DNA of 64,000 bases. It comes from Pseudobdellovibrionaceae bacterium. Lineage in GTDB: Bacteria; Bdellovibrionota; Bdellovibrionia; Bdellovibrionales; Bdellovibrionaceae. Every line of letters starts with the position of its first letter. Position 1 is the stretch's first letter. Shown here piece after piece: positions 41,097 to 52,196 of the stretch. Position numbers and translations under genes: made by a program. The stretch covers positions 430,640 through 494,639 of the forward strand of contig JAHBUS010000003.1 of NCBI GenBank assembly GCA_019637955.1. Direction: 5' to 3'. The notes beneath the pieces were generated by a model. That model searched no databases. It was not told where the DNA came from and saw only the letters and a list, made by a program, of their open reading frames with translations.

Positions 41097-43490
41097 ATGA
41101 TCAAGAGAATGTCGTTCGCGTTGCTCCTCATGGCGGGAGCCTTGGCCTTTTACATTTGGCAAAACTCCGCGGCCACGCCCGTGCCGGCGGCGGCCATGAA
41201 GGAAGATCCGCTTTACCTCACGCACATCCAGCCTCTCTTTGACCGGCGCTGCGTGGCTTGCCATGCCTGCGCCAGTTCACCCTGCCAGTTGAATTTAACC
41301 TCCTTCGATGGGGTCCACCGGGGAGCGCACAAGCTCAGCGTTTATGACTTTCCAAAAATTGAGTCGCGCGCGCCGACGCGGCTGTTGATCGACGCCTCCA
41401 CCGAAGCGCAGTGGCGAGACCTGGGCTTTTTTCCGGTGACCTCCGCGGGCGCGCAAAAATCTTCGATTCTCAATCACATGCTTTCGGGATTGGCAGGTGC
41501 CGAGTCGGGGCAGGTCCCGGTTCTGGACAGCTTCGCGCCGCATGCGTGCCTGTCCTCACTGGAGCCTAAGGCGATCGCCGCGCTGACCGATCGAAATCCC
41601 GCCGCCCGCATGCCCCTGGGTTTCGCGGCCTTGACTCCCGATCAAATCCGCGAAATCGCCGACTGGCAGCTGCGCGGGGCGCGCGGGCCGACATCGGATG
41701 TCCTCGAGCGGCGCGCGCTCTCGTCGGGACCCCGCGCGCGCCGGGTGAGCGATTGGGAGGCGTTTTTCAACGGCCCCTCGGTGAAACATCAGTTGGCTTC
41801 GCGCTACATCTACGAACATCTTTTTTTGGCGCACCTTTATTTTTCTGAAGAGCCCAACGTGTTTTACCGTTTGGTGCGCTCGCGCACGCGCGAGGGCGAT
41901 GTGTCCGAGATCGCGACGCCGTTTCCGTTCGATGATCCGGGCGGGCCTTTTCATTACCGCCTGCGTCCCGTGATTCAGACCCTGACGCACAAAGATCATA
42001 TTCCGTTTCCGCTGACGGCGCAGAAACGCGCGCGGTGGGAGGCCGATTTCTACCAGTCGAACTGGACGGTGGAGAAAATGAGTCCCTACGGACCCGCCGG
42101 CGCCAATCCCTTTCGAACGTTCGCGGCGATTCCCGCACGCGCCCGCGCGCGTTTTTTCTTGGATGAGTCGGGTTATCACGTGATGACTTTCATCAAAGGT
42201 CCGGTGTGCCGCGGTCAGACCGCCTTGAACGTCATCAATGACAACTTTTGGGTTTTGTTTTTAGATCCTGATCAAGACCCCTTGGTCAAATCCGCCGCGG
42301 TCGAAGAGCGCGTGGCGGAGTGGATGGAGCTTCCCGCCGAGCTCGGCGGCGAATTGAATCCGTTCAAAAGATTTCGGGACCGGTACTGGGAAGCGATCAA
42401 GATCAAATTCGGCGCGATCGGCTCGCAGGGCCCACTCGAGCCTTCTTGGATTTGGAACGGTGACGGGGTCAATACGAACGCCGCTTTGACCGTTTACCGT
42501 CACTTTGATAGCGCGATGGTGTTGCGCGGGCTTCGCGGGCGGGTGCCCAAGACGATTTGGGTGCTCGATTACCATGTCTTCGAGACGATCTATTATAATC
42601 TCACGGCGGGTTATAACGTTTACGGTCCGCTTCTGCACCAGCTGAACTCCCGCTTATACATGGATCTTTCGCGCATCGCTTCGGAAGATCTTTTTCTCAG
42701 CTTTTTGCCCTCGCAAGAGCGCTTGAGCTTGCGCGCGCAGTGGAGCGCGCCGGTGGTGATTCGCGATCAAATGCCCGAGGCATGGGCGGCGCCCTGGGCG
42801 GCCGCGTACATCAAGAAAAAAATGGAGGATGACTTTTCTTATCAGGGGCAAAAGCTCGAAGTCCACGTGCCGGCATCGAAGGCGCCGGCGAAAATCGCCT
42901 TTCTTCAAGCCGTGATCAAGACGCGTCTTGCGCCCAAATTGGTGGCCTCTTCCGGAGATCTTCTTCCCGACACCGAAGATGGGCGTGAAGGACTCAAGGG
43001 CCATGGGGATCTCAGAGGTTTGATTGACGTCGCCGGTCGAGCTGCGTCGTGGCTGCCGGATGCGACGTTGATCCACGTCAAATCGACCAAACAAATCTGG
43101 ACCTGGGTTCACAACAAGGCGCACACGAATGTGTCTTTCATCTTTTTTGAAGACGCGCGCCGCAGGCCCGAGCTCGACACGATGGACCTGATTCCTGGGG
43201 TGGCCACTTCGTATCCCAATTATTTTCTCGAGTTTGAAAATGAAGCGGCCGTCGCCCATTTTGCTGAGGACTTGCGCTCGGTGAACGTTGAAAGTGCCGT
43301 GGGTCCGGTTCTGAAAAAAGTGGGGATCCGGCGTCTCGATCCTGCTTTCTGGGATCGGTACGAACAATTCTCCGCCGCCGCTGAAGATCCTCGCAGTCAC
43401 GAATCTGGCTGGCTCGATCTCAGCCGTTATTGGGACGAGCGCTCGAACCCGAGCGCAGGCGCCGCAGGTCCCCGGGCAGGCGTTCAATAA
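41097..43490 (+). CDS. cti: Fatty acid cis/trans isomerase
   Basis: A 797-residue periplasmic haem protein: N-terminal signal/anchor (FALLLMAGALAFYIW), then the c-type haem motif RCVACHACASSPCQLNLTS (CVACH at 52-56) as in Pseudomonas/Vibrio Cti. The long body includes PTRLLIDASTEAQWRDLGFFPV and ends with the WDRYEQF region. Cti converts cis to trans unsaturated phospholipid acyl chains and stiffens the membrane under solvent or heat stress (family knowledge). The 3' end overlaps the convergent next gene by 71 bases. Confidence 0.94.
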   Translation: MIKRMSFALLLMAGALAFYIWQNSAATPVPAAAMKEDPLYLTHIQPLFDRRCVACHACASSPCQLNLTSFDGVHRGAHKLSVYDFPKIESRAPTRLLIDASTEAQWRDLGFFPVTSAGAQKSSILNHMLSGLAGAESGQVPVLDSFAPHACLSSLEPKAIAALTDRNPAARMPLGFAALTPDQIREIADWQLRGARGPTSDVLERRALSSGPRARRVSDWEAFFNGPSVKHQLASRYIYEHLFLAHLYFSEEPNVFYRLVRSRTREGDVSEIATPFPFDDPGGPFHYRLRPVIQTLTHKDHIPFPLTAQKRARWEADFYQSNWTVEKMSPYGPAGANPFRTFAAIPARARARFFLDESGYHVMTFIKGPVCRGQTALNVINDNFWVLFLDPDQDPLVKSAAVEERVAEWMELPAELGGELNPFKRFRDRYWEAIKIKFGAIGSQGPLEPSWIWNGDGVNTNAALTVYRHFDSAMVLRGLRGRVPKTIWVLDYHVFETIYYNLTAGYNVYGPLLHQLNSRLYMDLSRIASEDLFLSFLPSQERLSLRAQWSAPVVIRDQMPEAWAAPWAAAYIKKKMEDDFSYQGQKLEVHVPASKAPAKIAFLQAVIKTRLAPKLVASSGDLLPDTEDGREGLKGHGDLRGLIDVAGRAASWLPDATLIHVKSTKQIWTWVHNKAHTNVSFIFFEDARRRPELDTMDLIPGVATSYPNYFLEFENEAAVAHFAEDLRSVNVESAVGPVLKKVGIRRLDPAFWDRYEQFSAAAEDPRSHESGWLDLSRYWDERSNPSAGAAGPRAGVQ

Positions 43491-44268
43491 GGTCGCGTGC
43501 CATGAGACTCAAAACATCGTTGCGCTCGATCTCCCAGCGCTGGGAGATCATGCCGTGAATGTAGGCGCCGAGACAGGCCGCCTTTTCGGCGTTCAGGCCT
43601 TGCGCCAAGAGAGCGGTGATCATGCCGGTGAGCACATCGCCCGTTCCGGCTTTGGCCAGTGCGGGCGTGCCGGTGGAGACTTTGTAAAGGCGGGTGCTCG
43701 CCGCGATCAAAGTGCCGTGGCCCTTGAGCAGAACCGTGGCGCCGAACTTTTGACGGGCGAGGCGCGCGTAGAAGGCGCGGTCGCGGCGGATGAGCTCGGC
43801 GTCGACATCAAGGAGCCTCGCCAATTCACCTTCGTGCGGAGTGAGAATCCAGGTGGAGGGAAGACGGAGCTTCAGCGAAGCCAGAACGTTCAGGGCTTCG
43901 GCATCCAAGACCACGTTCACAAATTGAGTCTTGAGCAGAAGGCGAATCAGCCGTCGGAGCTGGGCTTGAGATTCGCAGCCGGGTCCGAGGGCCACGGCTT
44001 GAAATCGCCGAAGATCCGAAGCCGTCAGTTTGGATTGCCACAAAAAGTCCGGTTCGCTTTGGGCCAACGACGGAAGATTGGGTTTGAACAGGTGCACGTA
44101 ACCGGCACCCATGCGGGCTGCGGCCCGCGCGCAGAGAATGGCCGCCCCGGGCATGTTTTTTGAGCCCGCGATGATCAGGCATTTCCCGCCACGGGTTTTG
44201 TTGTCGGACGTGGACCGCCGGGGGAGATCGCGTCTTGCCTGGGATTTGGTGTAAGACGAGATTTTCAT
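43420..44268 (-). CDS. nnrD: ADP-dependent NAD(P)H-hydrate dehydratase (YjeF C-terminal domain type)
   Basis: A 282-residue protein. KTRGGKCLIIAGSKNMPGAAILCARAAARMGAGYV, WILTPHEGELARLL, TVLLKGHGTLIA and AKAGTGDVLTGMITALLAQGL match the dehydratase domain, which repairs damaged hydrated NAD(P)H. The N-terminal epimerase domain of fused YjeF proteins is absent, so this is the stand-alone form. It is convergent with cti, and its last 71 bases overlap that gene; both products look intact. Confidence 0.92.
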   Translation of the reverse strand: MKISSYTKSQARRDLPRRSTSDNKTRGGKCLIIAGSKNMPGAAILCARAAARMGAGYVHLFKPNLPSLAQSEPDFLWQSKLTASDLRRFQAVALGPGCESQAQLRRLIRLLLKTQFVNVVLDAEALNVLASLKLRLPSTWILTPHEGELARLLDVDAELIRRDRAFYARLARQKFGATVLLKGHGTLIAASTRLYKVSTGTPALAKAGTGDVLTGMITALLAQGLNAEKAACLGAYIHGMISQRWEIERNDVLSLMARDLIERLPGDLRRLRSGSSARPNNG

Positions 44269-44314
44269 GTCAGTTGTCGGTTCTGTTGGAGAGAAACTTT
44301 TGAGAAGAAGACTT

Positions 44315-44399
44315 TGGTGCGCGGGAAGAGACTTGAACTCTTACGCCTCTCGGCATACGCCCCTCAAACGTACGTGTCTACCAATTCCACCACCTGCGC
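44315..44399 (-). tRNA. tRNA-Leu (anticodon GAG)
   Basis: The minus strand reads GCGCAGGTGGTGGAATTGGT... with a long variable arm (ATGCCGAGAGGCGTAA), T-loop GTTCAAGTC and a 3' end ...CCCGCGCACCA, so CCA is encoded. The anticodon loop is TTGAGGG, giving GAG (Leu CUC/CUU). The acceptor stem has one A-C mismatch. The length is 85 bases. Confidence 0.95.
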
Positions 44400-44695
44400 G
44401 TGCACCGTTCGGAACTCAAGGACCTGAGGGTTCAGGCAATCTAGGGCCACTCGCGTGTGCAGTCAATATGGAAAATTCGCTTAAAAATCGGGCACTTCTG
44501 AGCAGAAGTGAGTTCTGGACCTGAATTCTTTAACCCTGAAGGGGGGCTTCGCTGTCATCAAGACAGAGCATGATGCTCGGGCCTGACGGCGGAGACGCTG
44601 AGGGGGGCCGGACAGGAGCTGAGAGACAAGAGGGACCTAGGATGGGGCCCACGCAGCTCGGTCATCTGGTAGTCAACGAGCGCACGGAGGCGTTT
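44400..44695. other. Intergenic region after tRNA-Leu
   Basis: About 300 bases without a recognisable gene before the small peptide at 44696. It is G-rich near 44600-44650, with several AGGAG-like clusters, and could carry a structured leader. I could not match it to 4.5S, 6S, tmRNA or RNase P RNA. Confidence 0.4.
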
Positions 44696-44782
44696 ATGGC
44701 GGAACAGATCGTGTTTTGGTTTTGTGGTGTTTACTCAGCGGTTGTCATTAGCAGCTTCTGGCTTCTGACCGGCGAACGTTGA
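44696..44782 (+). CDS. Very small single-span membrane peptide
   Basis: A 28-residue ORF, MAEQIVFWFCGVYSAVVISS plus a short tail FWLLTGER. It has a canonical GGAGG 5 bases before the ATG and one hydrophobic span. A strong terminator lies 76 bases after its stop, on the same strand, with an additional hairpin between. The defined transcript end makes a real small-protein or sRNA unit likely; the protein itself is unrecognised. Confidence 0.55.
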   Translation: MAEQIVFWFCGVYSAVVISSFWLLTGER

Positions 44783-44825
44783 GGTTTCATGGTTTCTCCT
44801 GGTTTGAGAGTTTTGGTTTGAGATG

Positions 44826-44884
44826 GTCTGAGGTTAGGTGGTTCCCTCAGACTGTCGGCGGGGCGAGAGCCCCGCTTTTTTTTT
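44826..44884 (+). terminator. Hairpin plus strong Rho-independent terminator
   Basis: First an 8-bp stem GTCTGAGG/CCTCAGAC (44826-44852), then GCGGGGC-GAGA-GCCCCGC (44858-44875) followed by nine T. It ends the small-peptide transcript just before queA. Confidence 0.9.
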
Positions 44885-44910
44885 GCCCAAAACTCTGCTA
44901 CTGCTCCCGC

Positions 44911-47042
<2,132 letters not shown>

Positions 47043-47122
47043 GGATTGATTCCCTCACGGGAAAATGAAAAGTTTGACCTCTAGACCAGCCCTCATATGC
47101 TGACACACTGGAGTTTGAACGC

Positions 47123-47416
47123 ATGAATCCTGCACAGCCCTCGGCTCTCGAGATGTTTCTGCCTTTTGGCTTTATCTTGGTGATCTTCTATTTCATGATC
47201 ATCCGCCCCCAGGGCAAACGCATGAAAGAACACGAAAAGTTGGTTTCGGATCTGAAACGTGGTGATGCCGTCATCACTCAGAGCGGAATTTTGGGAACCA
47301 TTGATGGAATGACCGACGCGGTCGTCACGTTGGAGGTCGCTCCCAACGTGAAGATCAAAATGCTCAAAAAGCAGATCGCCGGTCCCCAATCCAGCCTTGA
47401 AAATAATAAGAAATAA
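47123..47416 (+). CDS. yajC: Preprotein translocase subunit YajC
   Basis: A 97-residue protein with one N-terminal transmembrane helix (LPFGFILVIFYFMIIRPQGKRMKEHEK, the family signature), then DLKRGDAVITQSGILGTIDGM. YajC associates with SecDF at the translocon. It lies between tgt and secD. Confidence 0.96.
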   Translation: MNPAQPSALEMFLPFGFILVIFYFMIIRPQGKRMKEHEKLVSDLKRGDAVITQSGILGTIDGMTDAVVTLEVAPNVKIKMLKKQIAGPQSSLENNKK

Positions 47417-47461
47417 AAGATGCGCGCGGGTGAGCCGCGCTTGAAACGGAGTAAGAGCAAC

Positions 47462-49153
47462 ATGGAGAATCTTCGCCTACGCACAGTCGCGGCTATCCTC
47501 GGTGTTTTGTTCGTCGTGGTTTGGTTGGTTCCGAACTTCGTCGACACGACCAAGATGTGGTGGCCTACGCACAAAAAAATCAATTACGGTCTCGACATCC
47601 AGGGTGGTCTTCACTTGGTGATGGGCGTGGACGTTCCGGCCGTCGTATCGGAAGGAACCGTACGTTTGGCCGCGGTTTTGAAAACCGAACTGGCGAAAGA
47701 ACAAGTCACCGTGACTGAAGTCAAAACGCCCCGGGCTGCGGAAGGGGAGATTGAACTTCACTTCACCGGCGGCACCGAAGCTCGAAAAAAACTCGAGTCG
47801 TATCTGGACACTCGTTACGCTTCGACCCTGCAAAAGCTGTCGGAAACCGAGACGACCGTCACCTACCGCTACTATGATGCCTACATGACCGATTACAAAA
47901 ATCGGGTCATCCAGCAGGCGATCGAAACCATCCGCAACCGGATCGATGAGTTCGGTGTGGCCGAGCCCAGCATCTCGCAGCAAGGTTCAAACCGCATCTT
48001 GGTTCAGCTTCCCGGGATGGCGGATGCCGAAAAAGCCAAGGCTTTGATCAACACGGCGGCGAAATTGGATTTCATGCTTGTTGAGGAGCGCTCGCCCGAA
48101 GAACTTCAAACTTGGATCACCGAGGCCGAAAAAGCGGGCGGTTATTCGCTCGAAAACATGAAGTACACCGAGTACGTCAACCGTTTGAACAAGGACCTCG
48201 CGAGCAAGTTGCCCGAGAAGACTTTGGTGCTTTTCGAAAAGCCCGAGAACGTGGCTTCGATGGACGTCGCGAAAATCCCGTATCTCGTGCGCACCGACAC
48301 CGGTTTGGACGGCGGCGCTTTGGATGACGCTTTCGTTAGCTTCAATGAATACGGTGCTCCCGAGGTCGCTTTGCGATTTAATTCGGTGGGCGCGAATCTG
48401 TTCAAGGCCCTGACGGGCCAGAACGTCGGTCGACGTATGGCCGTTTCGCTTGATAAAGTCATCAAGACCGCGCCGAACATCCAGACCGAGATCGGTAACG
48501 GTTCGGCGGTGATCACTTTGGGCGGCGGCCGTGACCGTGAACGTTCGCTTGAGGAAGCCAAGATGATCTCGACCAGCCTGCGCGCGGGTGCGCTGCCGGC
48601 CAGCCTGGAGCAGCTCGAAGAGCGCCGAGTCGGCCCTTCGATGGGTGCGGATGCGATCAAGAAAGCGCAGATGGCTTCGCTGTTCGGTGCTTTGGCCGTG
48701 ATCATCTTTATGCTTCTCCGCTACAAAACGATGGGGATCATTTCGGACATCGCTCTGATGCTGAATATTTTGGGTGTCTTTGCTTTGCTCAGCTGGATCG
48801 GCGCGACGCTGACCCTTCCCGGGATCGCGGGGATCGCGCTCACGGTGGGCTTCGCGGTGGATGCGAACGTTCTCATTAATGAGCGGATGCGCGAGGAGCT
48901 GCGCAAAGGGTCCGGCTTCCTGGTCGCGGTCAAAGAAGGTTACGCGCGCGCCATGTCGGCGATCTTAGATGCCAACATCACGACGGCGGCCACGGCGGTG
49001 GTGCTTCTTTACTTCGGAACGGGACCTGTTCGAGGATTCGCGGTGACGCTGCTCATTGGTATCGTTACGACGATGTTTGCGAACGTGTTCGTGTCGAAAG
49101 TGATTGTCGACACTTTGATTTACAAATTTGGCATCAAGAAGATGAAGGTTTGA
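47462..49153 (+). CDS. secD: Protein translocase subunit SecD
   Basis: ATG 47462 gives 563 residues. The first helix (TVAAILGVLFVVVWLVP) is followed by YGLDIQGGLHLVMGVD, the large periplasmic P1 region, and the last five helices with LLRYKTMGIISDIALMLNILGVFALL and VDANVLINERMREELRKG. SecD uses the proton gradient to pull preproteins across the membrane. It is one base from secF. Confidence 0.97.
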   Translation: MENLRLRTVAAILGVLFVVVWLVPNFVDTTKMWWPTHKKINYGLDIQGGLHLVMGVDVPAVVSEGTVRLAAVLKTELAKEQVTVTEVKTPRAAEGEIELHFTGGTEARKKLESYLDTRYASTLQKLSETETTVTYRYYDAYMTDYKNRVIQQAIETIRNRIDEFGVAEPSISQQGSNRILVQLPGMADAEKAKALINTAAKLDFMLVEERSPEELQTWITEAEKAGGYSLENMKYTEYVNRLNKDLASKLPEKTLVLFEKPENVASMDVAKIPYLVRTDTGLDGGALDDAFVSFNEYGAPEVALRFNSVGANLFKALTGQNVGRRMAVSLDKVIKTAPNIQTEIGNGSAVITLGGGRDRERSLEEAKMISTSLRAGALPASLEQLEERRVGPSMGADAIKKAQMASLFGALAVIIFMLLRYKTMGIISDIALMLNILGVFALLSWIGATLTLPGIAGIALTVGFAVDANVLINERMREELRKGSGFLVAVKEGYARAMSAILDANITTAATAVVLLYFGTGPVRGFAVTLLIGIVTTMFANVFVSKVIVDTLIYKFGIKKMKV

Positions 49154-49154
49154 G

Positions 49155-50105
49155 ATGGCTCAGAATCAAGATACTAAAGCTGAAGGGTACGGCCGCTTTG
49201 ATTTCGTCGGAAAAGTAAATATTTTCGGCGGGATTTCGGCCTTGTTGGTCATCGCGTCTTTGATTTTCCTTGCGGTGAAAGGAATCAAATACGGAATCGA
49301 CTTCGCGGGTGGAACCGAAGTTCAAGTGCGGTTTGCAAAAACCGTCACCATTGAAGAACTGCGTTCTTTCGTGACCGAAAAAAATGTTCCCAATGTCGAC
49401 CTGCAAAGTTTTGGCGGCGACACCTCGGAGTACGTGATCCGCTTCCAAGTTCCGGAAGGGGCGACGGATAAAGAAACCAATGACCGTCAGAATGAGCTGG
49501 TCACGGGGATCCGCACGGGGCTCGATGAGAAATTCGCCGATCGCCAGCCCGAGATCCGCCGGGTGGACTCGGTTGGTCCCCAGGTGGGTGGCGAGCTGAA
49601 ACGCAGCGGCTTTCTGGCTGTTTTCTACTGCTTGTTGATCATCCTGATCTACGTCTCGCTGCGTTTCGATTACAAGTACGCACCAGGGGCGGTCGTGTGC
49701 TTGGCGCACGATGCGATCATCACGCTGGCGATCTTCGTGGCTGTCGGCAAAGAGGTGAACATCCCGATCTTGGCGGCGATCCTGACCCTGATCGGTTACT
49801 CGCTCAACGATACGATCGTCGTGTTTGACCGGATCCGTGAGACCGAAGGCGCGTTCCATGAGAAGAGCACTCGCTTTATCATCAACCACGCGATCAACGA
49901 AATGCTTGAGCGCACCATCATCACGTCGGGAACGACCTTCGTGTCGGCGCTGTTCTTGTACATTTTTGCCGATGGCACCGTTTCGGACATCGCCTTCGCG
50001 ATGTGCGTCGGGATCTTCTTCGGAACGTACTCTTCGATTTACGTCGCGGCTCCGTTCGCACTGTTCATGGACAAACTGAAGGTCCTGAAGCCGGCGAAGG
50101 CGTAA
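49155..50105 (+). CDS. secF: Protein translocase subunit SecF
   Basis: A 316-residue protein with six helices: GIDFAGGTEVQVRF opening, KRSGFLAVFYCLLIILIYVSLRFDYKYAPGA, SLNDTIVVFDRIRE (the RND-type motif), and TSGTTFVSALFLYIFADGTVSDIAFAM. Forms a complex with SecD. A recJ gene follows directly. Confidence 0.97.
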   Translation: MAQNQDTKAEGYGRFDFVGKVNIFGGISALLVIASLIFLAVKGIKYGIDFAGGTEVQVRFAKTVTIEELRSFVTEKNVPNVDLQSFGGDTSEYVIRFQVPEGATDKETNDRQNELVTGIRTGLDEKFADRQPEIRRVDSVGPQVGGELKRSGFLAVFYCLLIILIYVSLRFDYKYAPGAVVCLAHDAIITLAIFVAVGKEVNIPILAAILTLIGYSLNDTIVVFDRIRETEGAFHEKSTRFIINHAINEMLERTIITSGTTFVSALFLYIFADGTVSDIAFAMCVGIFFGTYSSIYVAAPFALFMDKLKVLKPAKA

Positions 50106-50106
50106 G

Positions 50107-51885
50107 ATGACACGGGTCTGGCGGTCGCGTGAGCAGGAGGCCTTCGCAAGGGGCCTCACCAAGACTCAAGCTGAATTGCCGGACCTGGTGTGCCGTTTGC
50201 TGACCGCGCGCGGGATTCAAGACCCCGCCGCGATCGAGTCTCTCTTAAAACCGCAAATTCAAAGTCTCAAGGATCCTTTGCTCATGCGTGGCATGCGCGA
50301 GGGTGCGGAACGTTTGGTTCGCGCCTTCGAGAACAAAGAGAAGGTCTGCGTTTATGCGGACTTCGATCTCGACGGAACGTCGGGCTTGGCGCTTTTGTGG
50401 GAGGGCCTTGAGAAGTTGGGCTTCGAGAACCTCGTGGGTTACCAGCCCAAACGCCTCTCGGAAGGATACGGGTTTCACGCCTCGGTGGTGGAGGACCTGC
50501 ATCAGCAAGGTGTCTCGGTCATCGTCACGGTGGATGTGGGCATCACGGCTTTCGAGGCGGCAGCCAAGGCAAAGTCTTTGGGGATCGATGTGGTTCTCAC
50601 GGATCACCATTTGCCCCTCGAAAAACTGCCGGATGCGTTCACGGTCATCAATCCCAATCAAGACGCCGACGAGTCCGGTCTCGGTTATCTCTGCGGTGCG
50701 GGTGTTGCTTTCTATTTCTTGCGCGCGCTCAAACGCGCCATGGTCGATCGAGGTCTCAAAAAAGACGAAGATCTTCCTTTGCGTCCCTTGCTGGATTTTC
50801 TGACGATCGCGACTTTGACGGATATGGTTCCGCTCGTTGACGACAATCGCGCCTTGGTGAAGCAGGGCTTGCTTGTGCTCGCGCAGACGCAGCGCCCGGG
50901 GCTGCGCGCGCTTCTCGACAATTTGGGCCTGAGCGACAAGCCGCTCACCAGTCAAGACGTCGCGATTCGCTTTGCCCCGAAGCTCAATGCGCTTTCACGC
51001 ATGGAGACGGGGCTGCGTCCGATTGACTTGTTCCGTGCGGCCGACGTCGAGGCGGCCGGGGAGATGGTGCACGAAGTGCTCGAGAACAACTCGGCCCGTG
51101 TCGAGTTTCAGAGCCAAGGCGAGGCTCGAGCTCTCGAAATGCTCAAAGAGTGGCCGCACGACAAATTTGTTTTGGTGACCCATCATGAGTTTCACCGCGG
51201 GGTCGTGGGCTTGATTGCCACCAAGATCGCGGGTTTGATGAATGTTCCGGCGTTCATCGGGTCGCGAGGGGCCGACGGTCTGGTCGTGGGCAGTGGGCGT
51301 TTGCCCAATGGCTCCGAACTCAATCTGCTCGACGCTCTCAGCGCGGTCGAGGCGCACATGAACCGCTTCGGCGGTCATTCCGGCGCGGCCGGCTTTGAAT
51401 TTCACTCGGACCATCAAGAGCTCATCACGGCGGCGCTCGTTCAGTTTTACAACGAGGCTTCGCTGCGTCCGCAAGCGGTCGTGGTCGACTACGACTTGGA
51501 TGTGGCCCTCTCGGATCTGACGGACAGCAATATGAAGTGGATCGAAACGCTGGGACCTTTCGGGCAAGGTTTTGCTTCGCCGCTGCTTCGTTTGTCGGGC
51601 GTTCGGGTGAAGGAGCAAAAAATTCTCAAAGGCGGTCATCTCAAGTTATGGCTCGAGAACTTGGACGGGACATTCCCGGGCCGCAAGGCGATGGAAGCCC
51701 TGTTCTTCTCGCCGCCCCCGAGCCTGAATCCGCTGAGCCTCGCAAAAGGAACCGAAGTTGAGGTTCTGGGCGAGCTGCAATGGAATGTTTTCAACGGACA
51801 GCGCACGCTTCAAATGAATATCAAAGATCTCAAAATGGCTCCCCCTTCACGGCCCGTGGATAAGGCCCCGGAGATTTCAACATGA
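50107..51885 (+). CDS. recJ: Single-strand-specific exonuclease RecJ
   Basis: A 592-residue protein: DHH motif I is VYADFDLDGTSG (Asp-x-Asp-x-Asp-Gly, Ala in place of the usual Gly at the second position), motif II/III VLTDHHLPLEKLPDAFTVINP with DHH, then a DHHA1 domain with the RFGGHSGAAGFEF motif and an OB-type C-terminus. It degrades single-stranded DNA 5'-3' in recombination and repair. It overlaps the histone-like gene by 4 bases. Confidence 0.95.
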   Translation: MTRVWRSREQEAFARGLTKTQAELPDLVCRLLTARGIQDPAAIESLLKPQIQSLKDPLLMRGMREGAERLVRAFENKEKVCVYADFDLDGTSGLALLWEGLEKLGFENLVGYQPKRLSEGYGFHASVVEDLHQQGVSVIVTVDVGITAFEAAAKAKSLGIDVVLTDHHLPLEKLPDAFTVINPNQDADESGLGYLCGAGVAFYFLRALKRAMVDRGLKKDEDLPLRPLLDFLTIATLTDMVPLVDDNRALVKQGLLVLAQTQRPGLRALLDNLGLSDKPLTSQDVAIRFAPKLNALSRMETGLRPIDLFRAADVEAAGEMVHEVLENNSARVEFQSQGEARALEMLKEWPHDKFVLVTHHEFHRGVVGLIATKIAGLMNVPAFIGSRGADGLVVGSGRLPNGSELNLLDALSAVEAHMNRFGGHSGAAGFEFHSDHQELITAALVQFYNEASLRPQAVVVDYDLDVALSDLTDSNMKWIETLGPFGQGFASPLLRLSGVRVKEQKILKGGHLKLWLENLDGTFPGRKAMEALFFSPPPSLNPLSLAKGTEVEVLGELQWNVFNGQRTLQMNIKDLKMAPPSRPVDKAPEIST

Positions 51886-52196
51886 CAAAGGCATCAAAGA
51901 AAAAAACCTCAAAGAAAACCGCCCCCAAGGCGGCCGCCAAGAAAACGTCCAAAAAAGCCGCGCCCAAAAAGGCGAAGACTCAAGGCCGTTCGGCCGCGGC
52001 GGCTTTGCGGATGATCGACACCAAATTGGCTGAATTCACGCCGGCGCTCAAGCAGCGTCTGAGCGAAATGCAAACCCAAATTCAAACCGGCGATCTGCGC
52101 AGCCTCGGTATGAAAGTGCTCGAGCGCGCGAAAGAAATTTCGGGCAAGATCAAAGAAACGGCCGCTCCTCCGGCTCGCGGTTCGAAGAAAAAATGA
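51882..52196 (+). CDS. Lys/Ala-rich histone H1-like protein
   Basis: A 104-residue protein. The N-terminal third is nearly all Lys, Ala, Thr and Pro (KKTSKKTAPKAAAKKTSK), like the tail of histone H1-like bacterial proteins; the rest is a short helical region (RMIDTKLAEFTPALKQRLSE) and a basic tail. It overlaps recJ before and queC after by 4 bases each, so it is expressed with repair and queuosine genes. It probably binds DNA or RNA. A smaller protein of similar flavour is encoded at 12122-12274. Confidence 0.85.
   Translation: MTKASKKKTSKKTAPKAAAKKTSKKAAPKKAKTQGRSAAAALRMIDTKLAEFTPALKQRLSEMQTQIQTGDLRSLGMKVLERAKEISGKIKETAAPPARGSKKK

Noticed and set aside
44500..44690. Possible 4.5S, 6S or RNase P RNA in the G-rich space after tRNA-Leu
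   Set aside because: None of the conserved segments of these RNAs could be found on either strand.
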